Source: Allobogoriella deserti
GTDB taxonomy: Bacteria > Actinomycetota > Actinomycetes > Actinomycetales > Actinomycetaceae
Assembly (NCBI RefSeq): GCF_042680605.1
Contig: NZ_JBHUEE010000008.1
Coordinates: 199,691-263,690, forward strand
Reading direction: 5' to 3'
Length of the DNA: 64,000 bases
The position numbers were made by a program, and so were the translations under genes. Under the pieces are notes generated by a model. It saw only the letters and a program-made list of their open reading frames with translations, was not told where the DNA came from and searched no databases. Positions 1 through 11,139 of this stretch are shown piece after piece; the first letter of the stretch is position 1, and every line of letters begins with the position of its first letter.

Positions 1-2
1 CG

Positions 3-785
3 AACCCCCGTGCCTCACGCACCGTGCCGTTCGTCGCCAAGGCCACCGGCGTGCCGCTGGCCCGTGCCGCCGCCCGGGTCATGGCGGGGGAGTCCATCGC
101 AGACCTTCGCGGGGCGGGCGTGCTGCCCGCGACCGACGGCGCCGTCGTCGACCTCGAGGACCCGCTGGCGGTCAAGGAGGCGGTGCTCCCGTTCAAGCGG
201 TTCGCCACGCCGGACGGTTCCGTGGTGGACACGCTGCTCGGCCCGGAGATGCGCTCCACGGGTGAGGTCATGGGCTTCGACGCCGACTTCCCGACGGCGT
301 TCGCCAAGTCCCAGGCCGCGGCGTACGGCGGGCTGCCCACCACCGGCCGGGTGTTCGTCTCGGTCGCCGACCGGGACAAGCGCTCGATCATCTTCCCGGT
401 CACCCGACTCGTCGAGCTCGGGTTCGAGATCCTCGCCACCGCGGGCACCGCGGGCGTGCTGCGCCGCTACGGCGTGCGCGCGACGGTGGTGCGCAAGGCG
501 AGTGACGGCCGCGGGCCGGACGGCGAGCCGACGATCATCGACCTCATCCGCGACGGCAACGTGGACATGGTGATCAACACCCCGAACGGGCAGGGCGCCC
601 GGGCGGACGGATACGAGATCCGGGCCGCGACCACCGCCGCGGACCGGCCGATCGTCACGACCGTCCAGGAGTTCGGTGCCGCCGTCCAGGCTGTGCAGGC
701 GCTACGGGACGGGCAGTTCGAGGTCCGCAGTCTCCAGGATCACGACGCCGCCCGCGTCGCCCGCCGAGCGGGGGCCGCGCGGTGA
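3..785 (+). CDS. carB: Carbamoyl-phosphate synthase large subunit, C-terminal part (cut by window edge)
   Basis: The reading frame is open from the first complete codon, so only about the last 260 residues are present. They begin with NPRASRTVPFV, a conserved stretch near the end of the second ATP-grasp half, and continue into the MGS-like regulatory domain (from TGRVFVSVADRDK at about residue 116 of this fragment). The complete enzyme makes carbamoyl phosphate from bicarbonate, ammonia from glutamine, and two ATP, feeding pyrimidine and arginine synthesis. The stop overlaps the pyrF start by 4 bases (GTGA), indicating translational coupling in a pyrimidine operon. An internal GTG at 24 is not the true start. 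Confidence 0.96.
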   Translation, partial: NPRASRTVPFVAKATGVPLARAAARVMAGESIADLRGAGVLPATDGAVVDLEDPLAVKEAVLPFKRFATPDGSVVDTLLGPEMRSTGEVMGFDADFPTAFAKSQAAAYGGLPTTGRVFVSVADRDKRSIIFPVTRLVELGFEILATAGTAGVLRRYGVRATVVRKASDGRGPDGEPTIIDLIRDGNVDMVINTPNGQGARADGYEIRAATTAADRPIVTTVQEFGAAVQAVQALRDGQFEVRSLQDHDAARVARRAGAAR

Positions 786-1636
786 CCGGTTTCGGGGACC
801 GACTCGCCGCGGCCCGCGCCGAGAACGGCCCGGTGTGCGTGGGGATCGACCCGCACCCGGAACTGCTCGCCGCGTGGGGGTTGAGCGACGACGGCGACGG
901 ATTGCGAACGTTCGGGCTGGCCGTGGTCGAGCGCCTCGCCGGGAAGGTGGCCGCGGTCAAGCCGCAGTCGGCGTTCTTCGAACGGCACGGCTCCGCCGGC
1001 GTCGCCGCGCTCGAGGACGTCCTCGCCGCGGCCCGTGAGGCCGGCGTGCTCACGATCCTCGACGTCAAACGCGGCGACATCGGCTCGACCATGGGCGGCT
1101 ACGCCGAGGCGTACCTCGACGACGCCTCCCCGCTGCGGGCCGATGCCGTGACCCTCAGCCCCTACCTCGGGTTCGAGTCCCTCCGGCCCGCACTCGATCT
1201 AGCGCGCCGCACCGGGCGCGGCGCGTTCATCCTCGCGCTGACCTCCAACCCGGAGGCGGCCGCCGTCCAGCGGGCCCGGCACGACGGTGTCTCCGTAGCC
1301 GCCCGGATGGCCGCCGGTGCCGCCGATGAGAACGCCGCGGCGCGTGCAGCCGGCGAGTGGGCTCGGCTCGGCCCGGTGGGCCTCGTCGTCGGCGCCACGA
1401 TCGGTCCGACCGCCGGTGCGGCGGGAGTGGACCTGGCCGCCGTCGACGGGCCGCTGCTGGCGCCGGGAATCGGCGCCCAGGGCGCCGGTGCCGCCGAGCT
1501 GACCGAGGTCTTCAGCACCGCTCGTGAGCGTGTGGTCGCTAGCAGTTCACGGGGTGTGCTCGCGGCCGGTCCGGAAGGGCTCGACGCCGCCGCCGAGGCA
1601 CTCCGATCCGAGGTCAGCGCGGTGCTGACCTCGTGA
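782..1636 (+). CDS. pyrF: Orotidine 5'-phosphate decarboxylase (type 2)
   Basis: This enzyme decarboxylates OMP to UMP, the last step of de novo UMP synthesis. The 284-residue length fits the longer type 2 enzymes found in Actinobacteria. The catalytic motif DVKRGDIGST places Asp94, Lys96 and Asp99 as the charged active-site residues, and the N-terminal VGIDPHPE segment is the substrate-binding strand. The GTG start overlaps the carB stop by 4 bases. Position after carB and before mihF is the standard actinobacterial order. Confidence 0.96.
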   Translation: MTGFGDRLAAARAENGPVCVGIDPHPELLAAWGLSDDGDGLRTFGLAVVERLAGKVAAVKPQSAFFERHGSAGVAALEDVLAAAREAGVLTILDVKRGDIGSTMGGYAEAYLDDASPLRADAVTLSPYLGFESLRPALDLARRTGRGAFILALTSNPEAAAVQRARHDGVSVAARMAAGAADENAAARAAGEWARLGPVGLVVGATIGPTAGAAGVDLAAVDGPLLAPGIGAQGAGAAELTEVFSTARERVVASSSRGVLAAGPEGLDAAAEALRSEVSAVLTS

Positions 1637-1699
1637 GAGGCGTTGCCCTGACTCCGTCGGACCGCTAGCGTCCTGCCCACATACCCGCTAGCTGACGAG

Positions 1700-2020
1700 G
1701 TGACTGAGGTGCCCCTCCCGCCGTTGACGCCCCAGCAGCGAGCCGACGCCTTGGCGAAGGCCGCCGCAGCCCGTGCGACCCGCGCGGAAGTCAAGAACAA
1801 GCTGAAGTACTCCCAGACGTCTCTCTCGGAGGTCCTCAAGGCCGCCGAGAAGGACGAGGCCCTGAGCAAGCTCAAGGTCGTCTCCCTGCTCGAGTCGTTG
1901 CCCGGCGTCGGCAAGGCCACCGCCCGCTCCGTCATGGCGGACATCGGCATCTCCGAGGCTCGCCGAGTCCGGGGACTCGGACCGCACCAGACGGCGGCGC
2001 TGATCGAGCGGTTCGGCTGA
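1700..2020 (+). CDS. mihF: Actinobacterial integration host factor (mIHF)
   Basis: This is a small (106 residues) basic nucleoid-associated protein, unrelated in fold to the IHF of Proteobacteria. It has the family's signature in its C-terminal half: a helix-two-turn-helix around residues 55-95 with LLESLPGVGKATA and IGISEARRVRGLG. The family binds and bends DNA and was first described as the host factor for mycobacteriophage L5 integration. The GTG start gives the usual family length. It lies alone between pyrF and gmk, as in most Actinobacteria. Confidence 0.95.
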   Translation: MTEVPLPPLTPQQRADALAKAAAARATRAEVKNKLKYSQTSLSEVLKAAEKDEALSKLKVVSLLESLPGVGKATARSVMADIGISEARRVRGLGPHQTAALIERFG

Positions 2021-2081
2021 GCGGCGTTCGTCACCCGGACGGCGGGCATGTCCCGCCGTCCAGACCTGGCAAGATGACGGG

Positions 2082-2684
2082 ATGAGCCGTGTGGCCGACG
2101 ACCCCTTCCCGGACCGCCGCCACGCCCGTCTCACGGTGCTGTCCGGGCCGACCGCCGTCGGCAAGGGCACGATCATGGCCGAGATGCGCCGTCGGGCACC
2201 CGACGTGTGGATCTCGGTCAGTGCCACCACGCGGCCGCCGCGGGCCGGCGAGGTGGACGGCGTGCACTACTACTTCCTCACCGCCGAACGGTTCACCGAA
2301 CTGGCAGAGACCGGCCGCATGCTCGAATGGGCAGTGGTGCACGGGCGCCACCGGTACGGCACGTTGCGTGAACCCGTCGAACGCGAACTGGCGGCCGGCC
2401 GCCCGGTGTTCCTCGAGCTGGATCTGCAGGGCGCGCGCCAGGTGCGCGAGGCCATGCCCGATGCCCAGTTCGTCTTCCTCGCGCCGCCGAGCTGGGAGGA
2501 GCTGGTCCGCCGCCTGACCCACCGCGGCACGGAGGGCCCCGAGGAACGCGAACGGCGCCTCGCCACCGCCCGCCGGGAGCTGGCCGCCGTGGACGAGTTC
2601 GACCACGTCGTCGTCAACGACGACGTGGCACGCGCCACGGACGAGGTCCTCGCCCTCATGGGTGTCACCGAGGCGGTAGACTGA
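2082..2684 (+). CDS. gmk: Guanylate kinase
   Basis: Phosphorylates GMP to GDP with ATP. The P-loop SGPTAVGKGT is at residues 21-30, followed by the GMP-binding segment (SVSATTRPPRAGEVDGVHYYF). Length (200 residues) is normal. The ATG is preceded closely by an AAGAT-like hexamer and no clear Shine-Dalgarno sequence, so it may have its own promoter in the short gap after mihF. It lies directly before rpoZ, as in most bacteria. Confidence 0.96.
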   Translation: MSRVADDPFPDRRHARLTVLSGPTAVGKGTIMAEMRRRAPDVWISVSATTRPPRAGEVDGVHYYFLTAERFTELAETGRMLEWAVVHGRHRYGTLREPVERELAAGRPVFLELDLQGARQVREAMPDAQFVFLAPPSWEELVRRLTHRGTEGPEERERRLATARRELAAVDEFDHVVVNDDVARATDEVLALMGVTEAVD

Positions 2685-2759
2685 GCGACCGCATGTGTGC
2701 CAGGGCGACCGTTCGTGAGGCGGCGCCGGCACCGACACCCGAGCCCGGAGAAGGTCACC

Positions 2760-3023
2760 TTGTACGGAACCGTCGCCGCCCCTGAGGGCATCACCGACCC
2801 GCCCATCGACGATCTGCTCGAGCGGGTCGACTCCAAGTACGCGCTCGTCATCTACTCGGCGAAGCGCGCCCGGCAGATCAACACCTACAACGCGCAGCTC
2901 CAGGAGGGCCTCCTCGAGTTCGTCGGCCCGCTGGTGCCGGCCGCACAGGAGGACAAGGCGCTCTCGATCGCCATGCGGGAGATCAACGAGGGCATGCTGA
3001 CCGTCACCAGCATCGAGGACTGA
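2760..3023 (+). CDS. rpoZ: RNA polymerase omega subunit
   Basis: The omega subunit helps assemble and stabilise the beta' subunit. The protein (87 residues) contains the family core: DLLERVDSKYALVIYSAKRARQ near residues 17-38, then the GPLV segment. I chose the TTG at 2760 because GGAGAAGG ends five bases upstream (2747-2754) and the product then begins YGTVAAPEG, matching actinobacterial relatives. The frame is also open to a GTG at 2697, but that adds an arginine-rich extension unlike the family. The stop is two bases before the coaBC start. Confidence 0.93.
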   Translation: MYGTVAAPEGITDPPIDDLLERVDSKYALVIYSAKRARQINTYNAQLQEGLLEFVGPLVPAAQEDKALSIAMREINEGMLTVTSIED

Positions 3024-3024
3024 G

Positions 3025-4260
3025 GTGCGGGTCCTCCTCGGGGTCACCGGAGGCATCGCGGCCTATAAGGCCGCGCACCTGCTCCGGCTCCTCAAGGAGG
3101 CCGGCCACGACGTCCGGGTGATCCCGACCGAGGCCGCGCTCGAGTTCGTCGGGCGGGCCACGTGGGAGGCGTTGTCCGGACAGCCCGTGCGCACCGACGT
3201 CTTCTCCGGCGCGCAGGACGTCGACCACGTCGCGCTCGGCCGCGGCGCGGACCTGGTCATCGTCGCGCCGGCGACCGCCAACCTGCTCGCCGAGGCCGCC
3301 GCCGGCCTGGCGGACGACCTGCTGACGGCGACTCTGCTGACCGCCCGGTGCCCGGTGCTGCTGGCACCGGCGATGCACACCGAGATGTGGCTGCACCCGG
3401 CGACGGTGGCGAACGTCGCGACACTGCGTGGGCGCGGCGTGGTCGTGCTGGACCCCGACGACGGCCGGCTCACCGGCGCCGACTCGGGTCGGGGACGGTT
3501 GCCCGAACCGGAAGCGATCGCCTCAGCCGCCCTGGCGCTCGTCGCTGAGCAGGATCTCGCAGGGCGCCACGTCGTGGTCTCCGCCGGTGGGACGCGCGAG
3601 CCCCTCGACCCCGTCCGGTTCCTCGGCAACCGGTCCTCGGGACGGCAGGGGGTTGCCCTCGCCGAGGCGGCTGCGGCGCGCGGAGCGCAGGTCAGCCTCG
3701 TCGCGGCCAACGTCTCCGACGGCGTCCTCCCGGTGCATCCGCAGATCACCGTGGTCCCGGTCGAGACTGCGCTCGAGCTCCGCGACGCGGTGCGCGGTGC
3801 CGCCCGGGACGCGGACGCCGTCGTCATGGCTGCGGCCGTCGCGGACTTCCGACCCGTCGAGGCCGCGGGCGCGAAGATCAAGAAGCGGCACACCGATACC
3901 GGGCCGGCCGAGCCGGAACCGATCCGCCTGACCACGAACCCGGACATCCTCGCCGAACTCGCCACCGACCGGCCCCGGCCCGGCCAGGTGGTGGTCGGCT
4001 TCGCCGCCGAGACCGGCGACGGCGACGGCGACGCGCTCACCCACGGCCGCGCCAAGGCGCGGCGCAAGGGCGCGGACCTGCTCGCCGTCAACGAGGTCGG
4101 CGACTCACGCGGCTTCGGCGACGTGCCCAACGCGGTCACGGTGCTGGACGGCGCCGGCGAGGCGGTCGCGCAGGCGGCAGGGACCAAGGCCGAGGTGGCG
4201 GACGCGCTGTGGACTCAGGTGGCACGGCGCCTGCCTCCGGCGTCTACGATCGAGCGGTGA
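3025..4260 (+). CDS. coaBC: Bifunctional phosphopantothenoylcysteine decarboxylase / phosphopantothenate-cysteine ligase
   Basis: Carries two consecutive steps of coenzyme A synthesis. Residues 1 to about 180 form the FMN-dependent CoaC domain, starting with GVTGGIAAYKAA and containing the PAMHTEMW variant of the substrate clamp. From about residue 185 the CoaB ligase domain starts with SAGGTREPLDPVRF-NRSSG, followed by the KIKK loop around residues 287-290. Length (411 residues) is standard. The GTG start is two bases after rpoZ, and the stop overlaps metK by 4 bases. Confidence 0.96.
   Translation: MRVLLGVTGGIAAYKAAHLLRLLKEAGHDVRVIPTEAALEFVGRATWEALSGQPVRTDVFSGAQDVDHVALGRGADLVIVAPATANLLAEAAAGLADDLLTATLLTARCPVLLAPAMHTEMWLHPATVANVATLRGRGVVVLDPDDGRLTGADSGRGRLPEPEAIASAALALVAEQDLAGRHVVVSAGGTREPLDPVRFLGNRSSGRQGVALAEAAAARGAQVSLVAANVSDGVLPVHPQITVVPVETALELRDAVRGAARDADAVVMAAAVADFRPVEAAGAKIKKRHTDTGPAEPEPIRLTTNPDILAELATDRPRPGQVVVGFAAETGDGDGDALTHGRAKARRKGADLLAVNEVGDSRGFGDVPNAVTVLDGAGEAVAQAAGTKAEVADALWTQVARRLPPASTIER
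4245..4250 (+). promoter_or_regulatory. Candidate leaderless -10 element for metK
   Basis: TACGAT lies inside the end of coaBC, six bases before the metK GTG at 4257. No Shine-Dalgarno sequence precedes that GTG. This spacing would put the transcription start at or next to the start codon, giving a leaderless mRNA in addition to operon read-through. Inferred from spacing only. Confidence 0.4.
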
Positions 4261-5495
4261 CCTCGACGCCGACCCCTCCGCGCTCGTCAGACGACCGCCC
4301 ACCGCTGCGGCAGTTCACCTCCGAGTCGGTCACCGAGGGCCACCCGGACAAGATCTGCGACCGCATCTCGGACTCGATCCTCGACGCGATCCTCGCCCAG
4401 GACCCGGCCGCACGCGTGGCCGTCGAGGCGATGGTCACCACCGGACTGGTGCACGTCGCCGGCGAGGTCACCACGGAGGCCTACGTCGAGATCCCGCAGA
4501 TCGTGCGGGACGAGGTGCGCCGCATCGGCTACACGTCCTCGGAGATCGGCTTCGACGGGCGCTCGTGCGGGGTCGAGGTCTCGATCGGGCAGCAGTCCCC
4601 GGACATCGCCGGCGGCGTGGACACCTCGGAGGAGAAGCGCACCGGTGCCGAGTACCACGACCCGCTCGACGCCCAGGGCGCGGGGGACCAGGGGCTGATG
4701 TTCGGCTACGCGTGCGACGACACGGCCGAGCTCATGCCGTTGCCGATCTTCCTCGCGCACCGGATGGCCGAGCGGCTCGCGCAAGTGCGCAAGGGAGGGC
4801 TCGTGGCGGGCCTGCGCCCGGACGGCAAGACGCAGGTGACCATCGGCTACGACGGCGAGCGCGCGGTCAGCCTGGACACGGTGGTCGTCTCCACCCAGCA
4901 CGATGAGTGGGTCCGCCCGGACATGCTGGCCAGCGCCATCCGTCAGGAGGTCGTCGCGCCGGTCCTGGATGCCGCCGAGATCGATCTGCGGACCGAAGAG
5001 ATGAGGCTGCTGGTCAACCCGACCGGGAAGTTCGTCGTCGGCGGCCCGATGGGGGACGCCGGGCTGACCGGCCGGAAGGTCATCGTCGACACCTACGGCG
5101 GCATGGCGCGGCACGGTGGCGGCGCCTTCTCCGGGAAGGACCCCTCCAAGGTGGACCGCTCCGGTTCCTACGCCATGCGGTGGGTGGCGAAGAACGTCGT
5201 CGCCGCCGGTCTCGCCTCCCGGTGCGAGGTGCAGGTGGCCTACGCCATCGGCCGCGCGCACCCGGTCGGTCTGTTCGTCGAGACGTTCGGCACCGAGACC
5301 GTACCGAACGAGCGGATCGTCGCGGCGGTGCGGGAGGTCTTCGACCTGCGGCCGGCCGCTGTCGTCCGCGATCTCGATCTCATCCGGCCGATCTACCGGC
5401 ACACCTCGGCCTACGGACATTTCGGCCGTGAGCTGCCCGAGTTCACCTGGGAGCGCACCGACCGGGTCGACGAGCTCCGCGCCGCCGTGGGGTGA
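4257..5495 (+). CDS. metK: S-adenosylmethionine synthetase
   Basis: Makes SAM from methionine and ATP. All family signatures are present: FTSESVTEGHPDKICDRISD near the N-terminus, GAGDQGLMFGYA (about residue 141) and the glycine-rich P-loop GGGAFSGKDPSKVDRSGSY (about residue 286). With the GTG at 4257 the protein has 412 residues. This start overlaps the coaBC stop (GTGA) and lies directly after a -10-like hexamer. An earlier in-frame start at 4209 would only add sequence encoded within coaBC. No riboswitch-sized leader exists. Confidence 0.96.
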   Translation: MTSTPTPPRSSDDRPPLRQFTSESVTEGHPDKICDRISDSILDAILAQDPAARVAVEAMVTTGLVHVAGEVTTEAYVEIPQIVRDEVRRIGYTSSEIGFDGRSCGVEVSIGQQSPDIAGGVDTSEEKRTGAEYHDPLDAQGAGDQGLMFGYACDDTAELMPLPIFLAHRMAERLAQVRKGGLVAGLRPDGKTQVTIGYDGERAVSLDTVVVSTQHDEWVRPDMLASAIRQEVVAPVLDAAEIDLRTEEMRLLVNPTGKFVVGGPMGDAGLTGRKVIVDTYGGMARHGGGAFSGKDPSKVDRSGSYAMRWVAKNVVAAGLASRCEVQVAYAIGRAHPVGLFVETFGTETVPNERIVAAVREVFDLRPAAVVRDLDLIRPIYRHTSAYGHFGRELPEFTWERTDRVDELRAAVG

Positions 5496-7555
5496 ACGGG
5501 CCCGTGGCCGCCATGTCCGACGACGACGGCACGCCCGAGCAGGGGGCACTCCTCGACCTGCCACCCGAGTCGCGCACGGTCGACGGCCGCGGCGTGACGA
5601 ATCCGGTGGCCCGGGTCATGGTGGACACGCCGCTGCCCCACCTGGACCGCCCGTTCGACTACCTCGTCCCGCCCGAGCACGCTGACAACGCCGTTCCGGG
5701 GGCCCGGGTGCACGTCCGGTTCGCTGGCCAGGAACGGCCGGCGTTCGTCCTCGAACGCGGCAGCGAGACCGACCATGCCGGCACGTTGACGCCGATCCGA
5801 CGGGCTTCGTCCCCGGTGCCCGTGCTCACCCCCACCGTCCTGCGCCTGTGCCGGGCCGTGGCGGAGCGTTACGCGGGCACGTTGATGGACGTGGTGCGCC
5901 TGGCCGTGCCTCCCCGGCATGCGAGCACCGAGAAGTCCGTGCTGGAGAAGGACCCCGGCGACGAGGGCGCGGCGGCAGTGCCGTCACCGGGCCCGCCGCG
6001 TGCGGACGCGTGGGCCCGGTACGTCGGGGGACCGGCCTTCCTCGGACACCTGGCAACGGGCGAGAGCCCACGTGCGGTGTGGTCCGCGCTGCCGGGACCC
6101 ATGGGGCCCGCGGTCGCGGCGGCGGCCCGGGCGACCCGGGCGTCGGGGCGAGGTGTCCTCGTCGTCGTCCCCACGACGCGGCAGGTCGACGACGTCGTCG
6201 CCGCAATCCGGGAAGAGCTGCCCGACGAGCCCGTCGCCCGGTTGGTGGCCGACGACGGCCCAGCCCGCCGGTACCGCAGCTTTCTGCGCGTGCTGCTCGG
6301 GCAGGCCCGGGTGGTGGTCGGGACCCGCGCGGCGGCGTTCGCCCCGGTGACCGAGCTCGGGCTCGCCGTCGTGCTCGACGACGGCGACGACCGTCTCGAG
6401 GAACCGCATGCACCGTATCCGCACATCCGCCAGGTGCTGGCGATGCGGGCAGATCTCGAGCGGGCTGCCCTGCTGATCGGGGGCTACGCGCGCAGCGTCG
6501 AGGCGCAGCTGCTCCTCGAGCAGGGCTGGGCCCGGTCGGTGCAGGCGGAGCGTGCGGTGGTGCGCGAAGCGACCCCCCGGGTGGTCGCACCGTCGGAGGT
6601 CGACCTGGCACGTGAGGGCCCGGCGGCCGCGGCCCGCATTCCGCGGCCCGCCTGGGAGACGGCCCGCCGTGCACTCGAGCACGGGCCGGTGCTGGTCCAG
6701 GTGGCGCGCGGGGGGTACCTCCCGGCGGTCGCGTGTGCGCGGTGCCGCGAGCCAGCCCGCTGCGTGACCTGTCACGGGCCGTTGCGCCTCGACCGGCAGG
6801 GAGCGCCGCCCGCGTGCGGCTGGTGCGGGCGCCATGCCGTGGACTTCGCGTGCCCCGAGTGTGGCGGCACCTCGCTGCGGTGGGTCCGCGTGGGATCGGA
6901 CCGGACCGCCGAGGAACTCGGCCGCGCGTTCCCCTCGGTTCCGGTAGTGGTCTCCGGGGCGTCCGCGTCACACGGGGTCGTCGAGACGGTCGATGAGACC
7001 CCACGGCTCGTGGTCGCCACGCCCGGGGCGGAGCCGGTCGCTGCCGGGGGCTACGCGGCGGCGCTCCTGCTGGATGCGTCGGTGACCACGGCCCGCCCGG
7101 AGTTGTGGGCGTCGGCCGAGGCGCTGCGGCGGTGGCTGGGCGCGGCCGCGTTGGTCCGGGCCCGCGCCGAGGGCGGCACCGTGATGCTGCTCGGACGACC
7201 GGCGCCGGTGCCGGCTCAAGCTCTCGTGCGGTGGGATCCGGCAGGGTTCGCGGCGCGCGAGCTTGCCGAACGGGCGGAGCTGTCGTTCCCGCCCGCGGTG
7301 CGGCTGGCCGCGCTCCAGGGGCCGCGCCCGGCAGTACGGTCCCTGCTGCGGCATCTCGGGCAGATCCCGGAGATGGAGGTCCTCGGTCCGGTTGACCTGG
7401 CGGACCAGGGTGACAACGTCCGCGCGCTGGTCCGCACCCCCCGACGTGTCGGCGGAGAGCTCACTCGCGCTCTGGTGCGCGCGTCGGCCGTGCGGAGCGC
7501 GCGCAAGGAGCCCGGGACCGTCCGCGTCCGCGTCGATCCGAACGATCTGTGGTGA
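5492..7555 (+). CDS. priA: Primosomal protein N' (PriA), helicase motif degenerate
   Basis: The 687-residue protein has the PriA N-terminal DNA-binding domain (PLPHLDRPFDYLVP near residue 44, a classic start of this domain). A cluster of paired cysteines (CARC, CVTC, CGWC, CPEC, about residues 413-455) binds the two zinc ions. A GxGKT Walker A motif is missing where PriA helicases have one; the corresponding region reads SALPGPMGPAVAAA. Loss of the helicase motif is known for actinobacterial PriA, so this protein probably acts in replication restart as a structural loader. The GTG start overlaps the metK stop. Confidence 0.9.
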   Translation: MNGPVAAMSDDDGTPEQGALLDLPPESRTVDGRGVTNPVARVMVDTPLPHLDRPFDYLVPPEHADNAVPGARVHVRFAGQERPAFVLERGSETDHAGTLTPIRRASSPVPVLTPTVLRLCRAVAERYAGTLMDVVRLAVPPRHASTEKSVLEKDPGDEGAAAVPSPGPPRADAWARYVGGPAFLGHLATGESPRAVWSALPGPMGPAVAAAARATRASGRGVLVVVPTTRQVDDVVAAIREELPDEPVARLVADDGPARRYRSFLRVLLGQARVVVGTRAAAFAPVTELGLAVVLDDGDDRLEEPHAPYPHIRQVLAMRADLERAALLIGGYARSVEAQLLLEQGWARSVQAERAVVREATPRVVAPSEVDLAREGPAAAARIPRPAWETARRALEHGPVLVQVARGGYLPAVACARCREPARCVTCHGPLRLDRQGAPPACGWCGRHAVDFACPECGGTSLRWVRVGSDRTAEELGRAFPSVPVVVSGASASHGVVETVDETPRLVVATPGAEPVAAGGYAAALLLDASVTTARPELWASAEALRRWLGAAALVRARAEGGTVMLLGRPAPVPAQALVRWDPAGFAARELAERAELSFPPAVRLAALQGPRPAVRSLLRHLGQIPEMEVLGPVDLADQGDNVRALVRTPRRVGGELTRALVRASAVRSARKEPGTVRVRVDPNDLW

Positions 7556-7608
7556 GGGCGGGACACCACGTGGTCAGGTCCGGCGCCGGTGGTGAGGTGC
7601 CGCCGGCG

Positions 7609-7653
7609 GTGGCGGCCGTGGCGGCCGTGGCGGCCGTGGCGGCCGTGGCGGCC
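7609..7653 (+). repeat. Five perfect 9-bp tandem repeats (minisatellite)
   Basis: The unit GTGGCGGCC is repeated five times without error in the 118-base gap between priA and the HAD gene. It ends nine bases before the -10-like TATGGT of the downstream gene, so copy-number change would alter upstream promoter spacing. No gene is assigned to it. Confidence 0.9.
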
Positions 7654-7661
7654 GGAGACCC

Positions 7662-7667
7662 TATGGT
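7662..7667 (+). promoter_or_regulatory. Candidate leaderless -10 element for HAD gene
   Basis: TATGGT ends six bases before the GTG start at 7674, and no Shine-Dalgarno sequence is visible. The spacing fits a transcript starting at the start codon. It lies immediately downstream of the 9-bp repeat array. Confidence 0.4.
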
Positions 7668-7673
7668 TGGGCC

Positions 7674-8300
7674 GTGAGCGACTCCACCGGGCACGACACC
7701 GTCGTGCTGGACCTCGGGAACGTGCTCGTGCAGTGGGAGCCGGCTCGCGCGCTGGCCGACGAGATGACGCCTGCGGAGTGGACCGTCTTCGCCGAGGCAG
7801 CCGACTTCCCCTCGCTGAACCTCTCCGCCGATGCCGGCGAGCCGATCGAGGCCGTGGTGGCTCGTGCCGCAGCCGCCGATCCCGAGCACGGCCGCATCCT
7901 GCGCCGGTACTACGAGAACTTCGCGGCGACCTTGGCCGGACCCGTTCCCGGGACGGCCGAGATCGTCGCGGAGCTCGCCGCGTCCGGTGTGCGGCTGCTC
8001 GGCCTGACGAACTGGTCGGCCGAGACGTTCCACCACGCGTCCGGAGCGGCACCGGTGATCGACACGCTGGAGGCGGTGGTGGTCTCCGGCCGCGAAGGGA
8101 TGGTCAAGCCGGACCCGGGGATCTTCGGCGTGGTCGTCGACCGGTACGGCGTCGATCCCGAGCGGGCCGTCTTTGTCGACGACTCGCCGGTCAACGTCGC
8201 CGGTGCGGAAGCTGTCGAGTTCACCGCGCTGCAGTTCACCGATGCCGAGACGTTGCGCGACGACCTCGCCCGGCTGGGGCTGCTGTCCGCAGCACAGTGA
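7674..8300 (+). CDS. HAD-superfamily hydrolase (subfamily IA, YihX-like)
   Basis: A 208-residue cytosolic phosphatase-type protein. Motif I is VVLDLGNVLVQW (around residues 10-21): the nucleophile Asp is present, but the usual second Asp is replaced, as in the DLGNV subgroup that includes YihX. Motif II is LLGLTNWS (Thr-Asn), motif III uses Lys in GMVKPDPGIF, and motif IV is AVFVDDSPVN. The physiological substrate cannot be read from sequence; YihX-type enzymes act on sugar phosphates. It stands alone after priA and is probably driven by its own promoter. Confidence 0.85.
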   Translation: MSDSTGHDTVVLDLGNVLVQWEPARALADEMTPAEWTVFAEAADFPSLNLSADAGEPIEAVVARAAAADPEHGRILRRYYENFAATLAGPVPGTAEIVAELAASGVRLLGLTNWSAETFHHASGAAPVIDTLEAVVVSGREGMVKPDPGIFGVVVDRYGVDPERAVFVDDSPVNVAGAEAVEFTALQFTDAETLRDDLARLGLLSAAQ

Positions 8301-8380
8301 CGGCTCCGGCTCGGAGTGCTTCGTCCACAGGTTGCTGTAAGCCGCGCGGCCGTGTCGGTGGATCGCACGAGTGTTCGAGC

Positions 8381-11128
<2,748 letters not shown>

Positions 11129-11139
11129 ACTCGGATCTC

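Noticed and set aside
4200..4260. SAM riboswitch before metK
   Set aside because: metK overlaps coaBC and no leader is available for an aptamer.
6049..6062. LacI-type half site inside priA (TGGCAACGGG)
   Set aside because: Only one arm matches and it lies in the middle of a coding region.
7589..8380. Upstream extension of the DUF222/HNH reading frame
   Set aside because: It runs through the repeat array and the whole HAD gene in another frame and has no domain; ATG 8381 is a better start.
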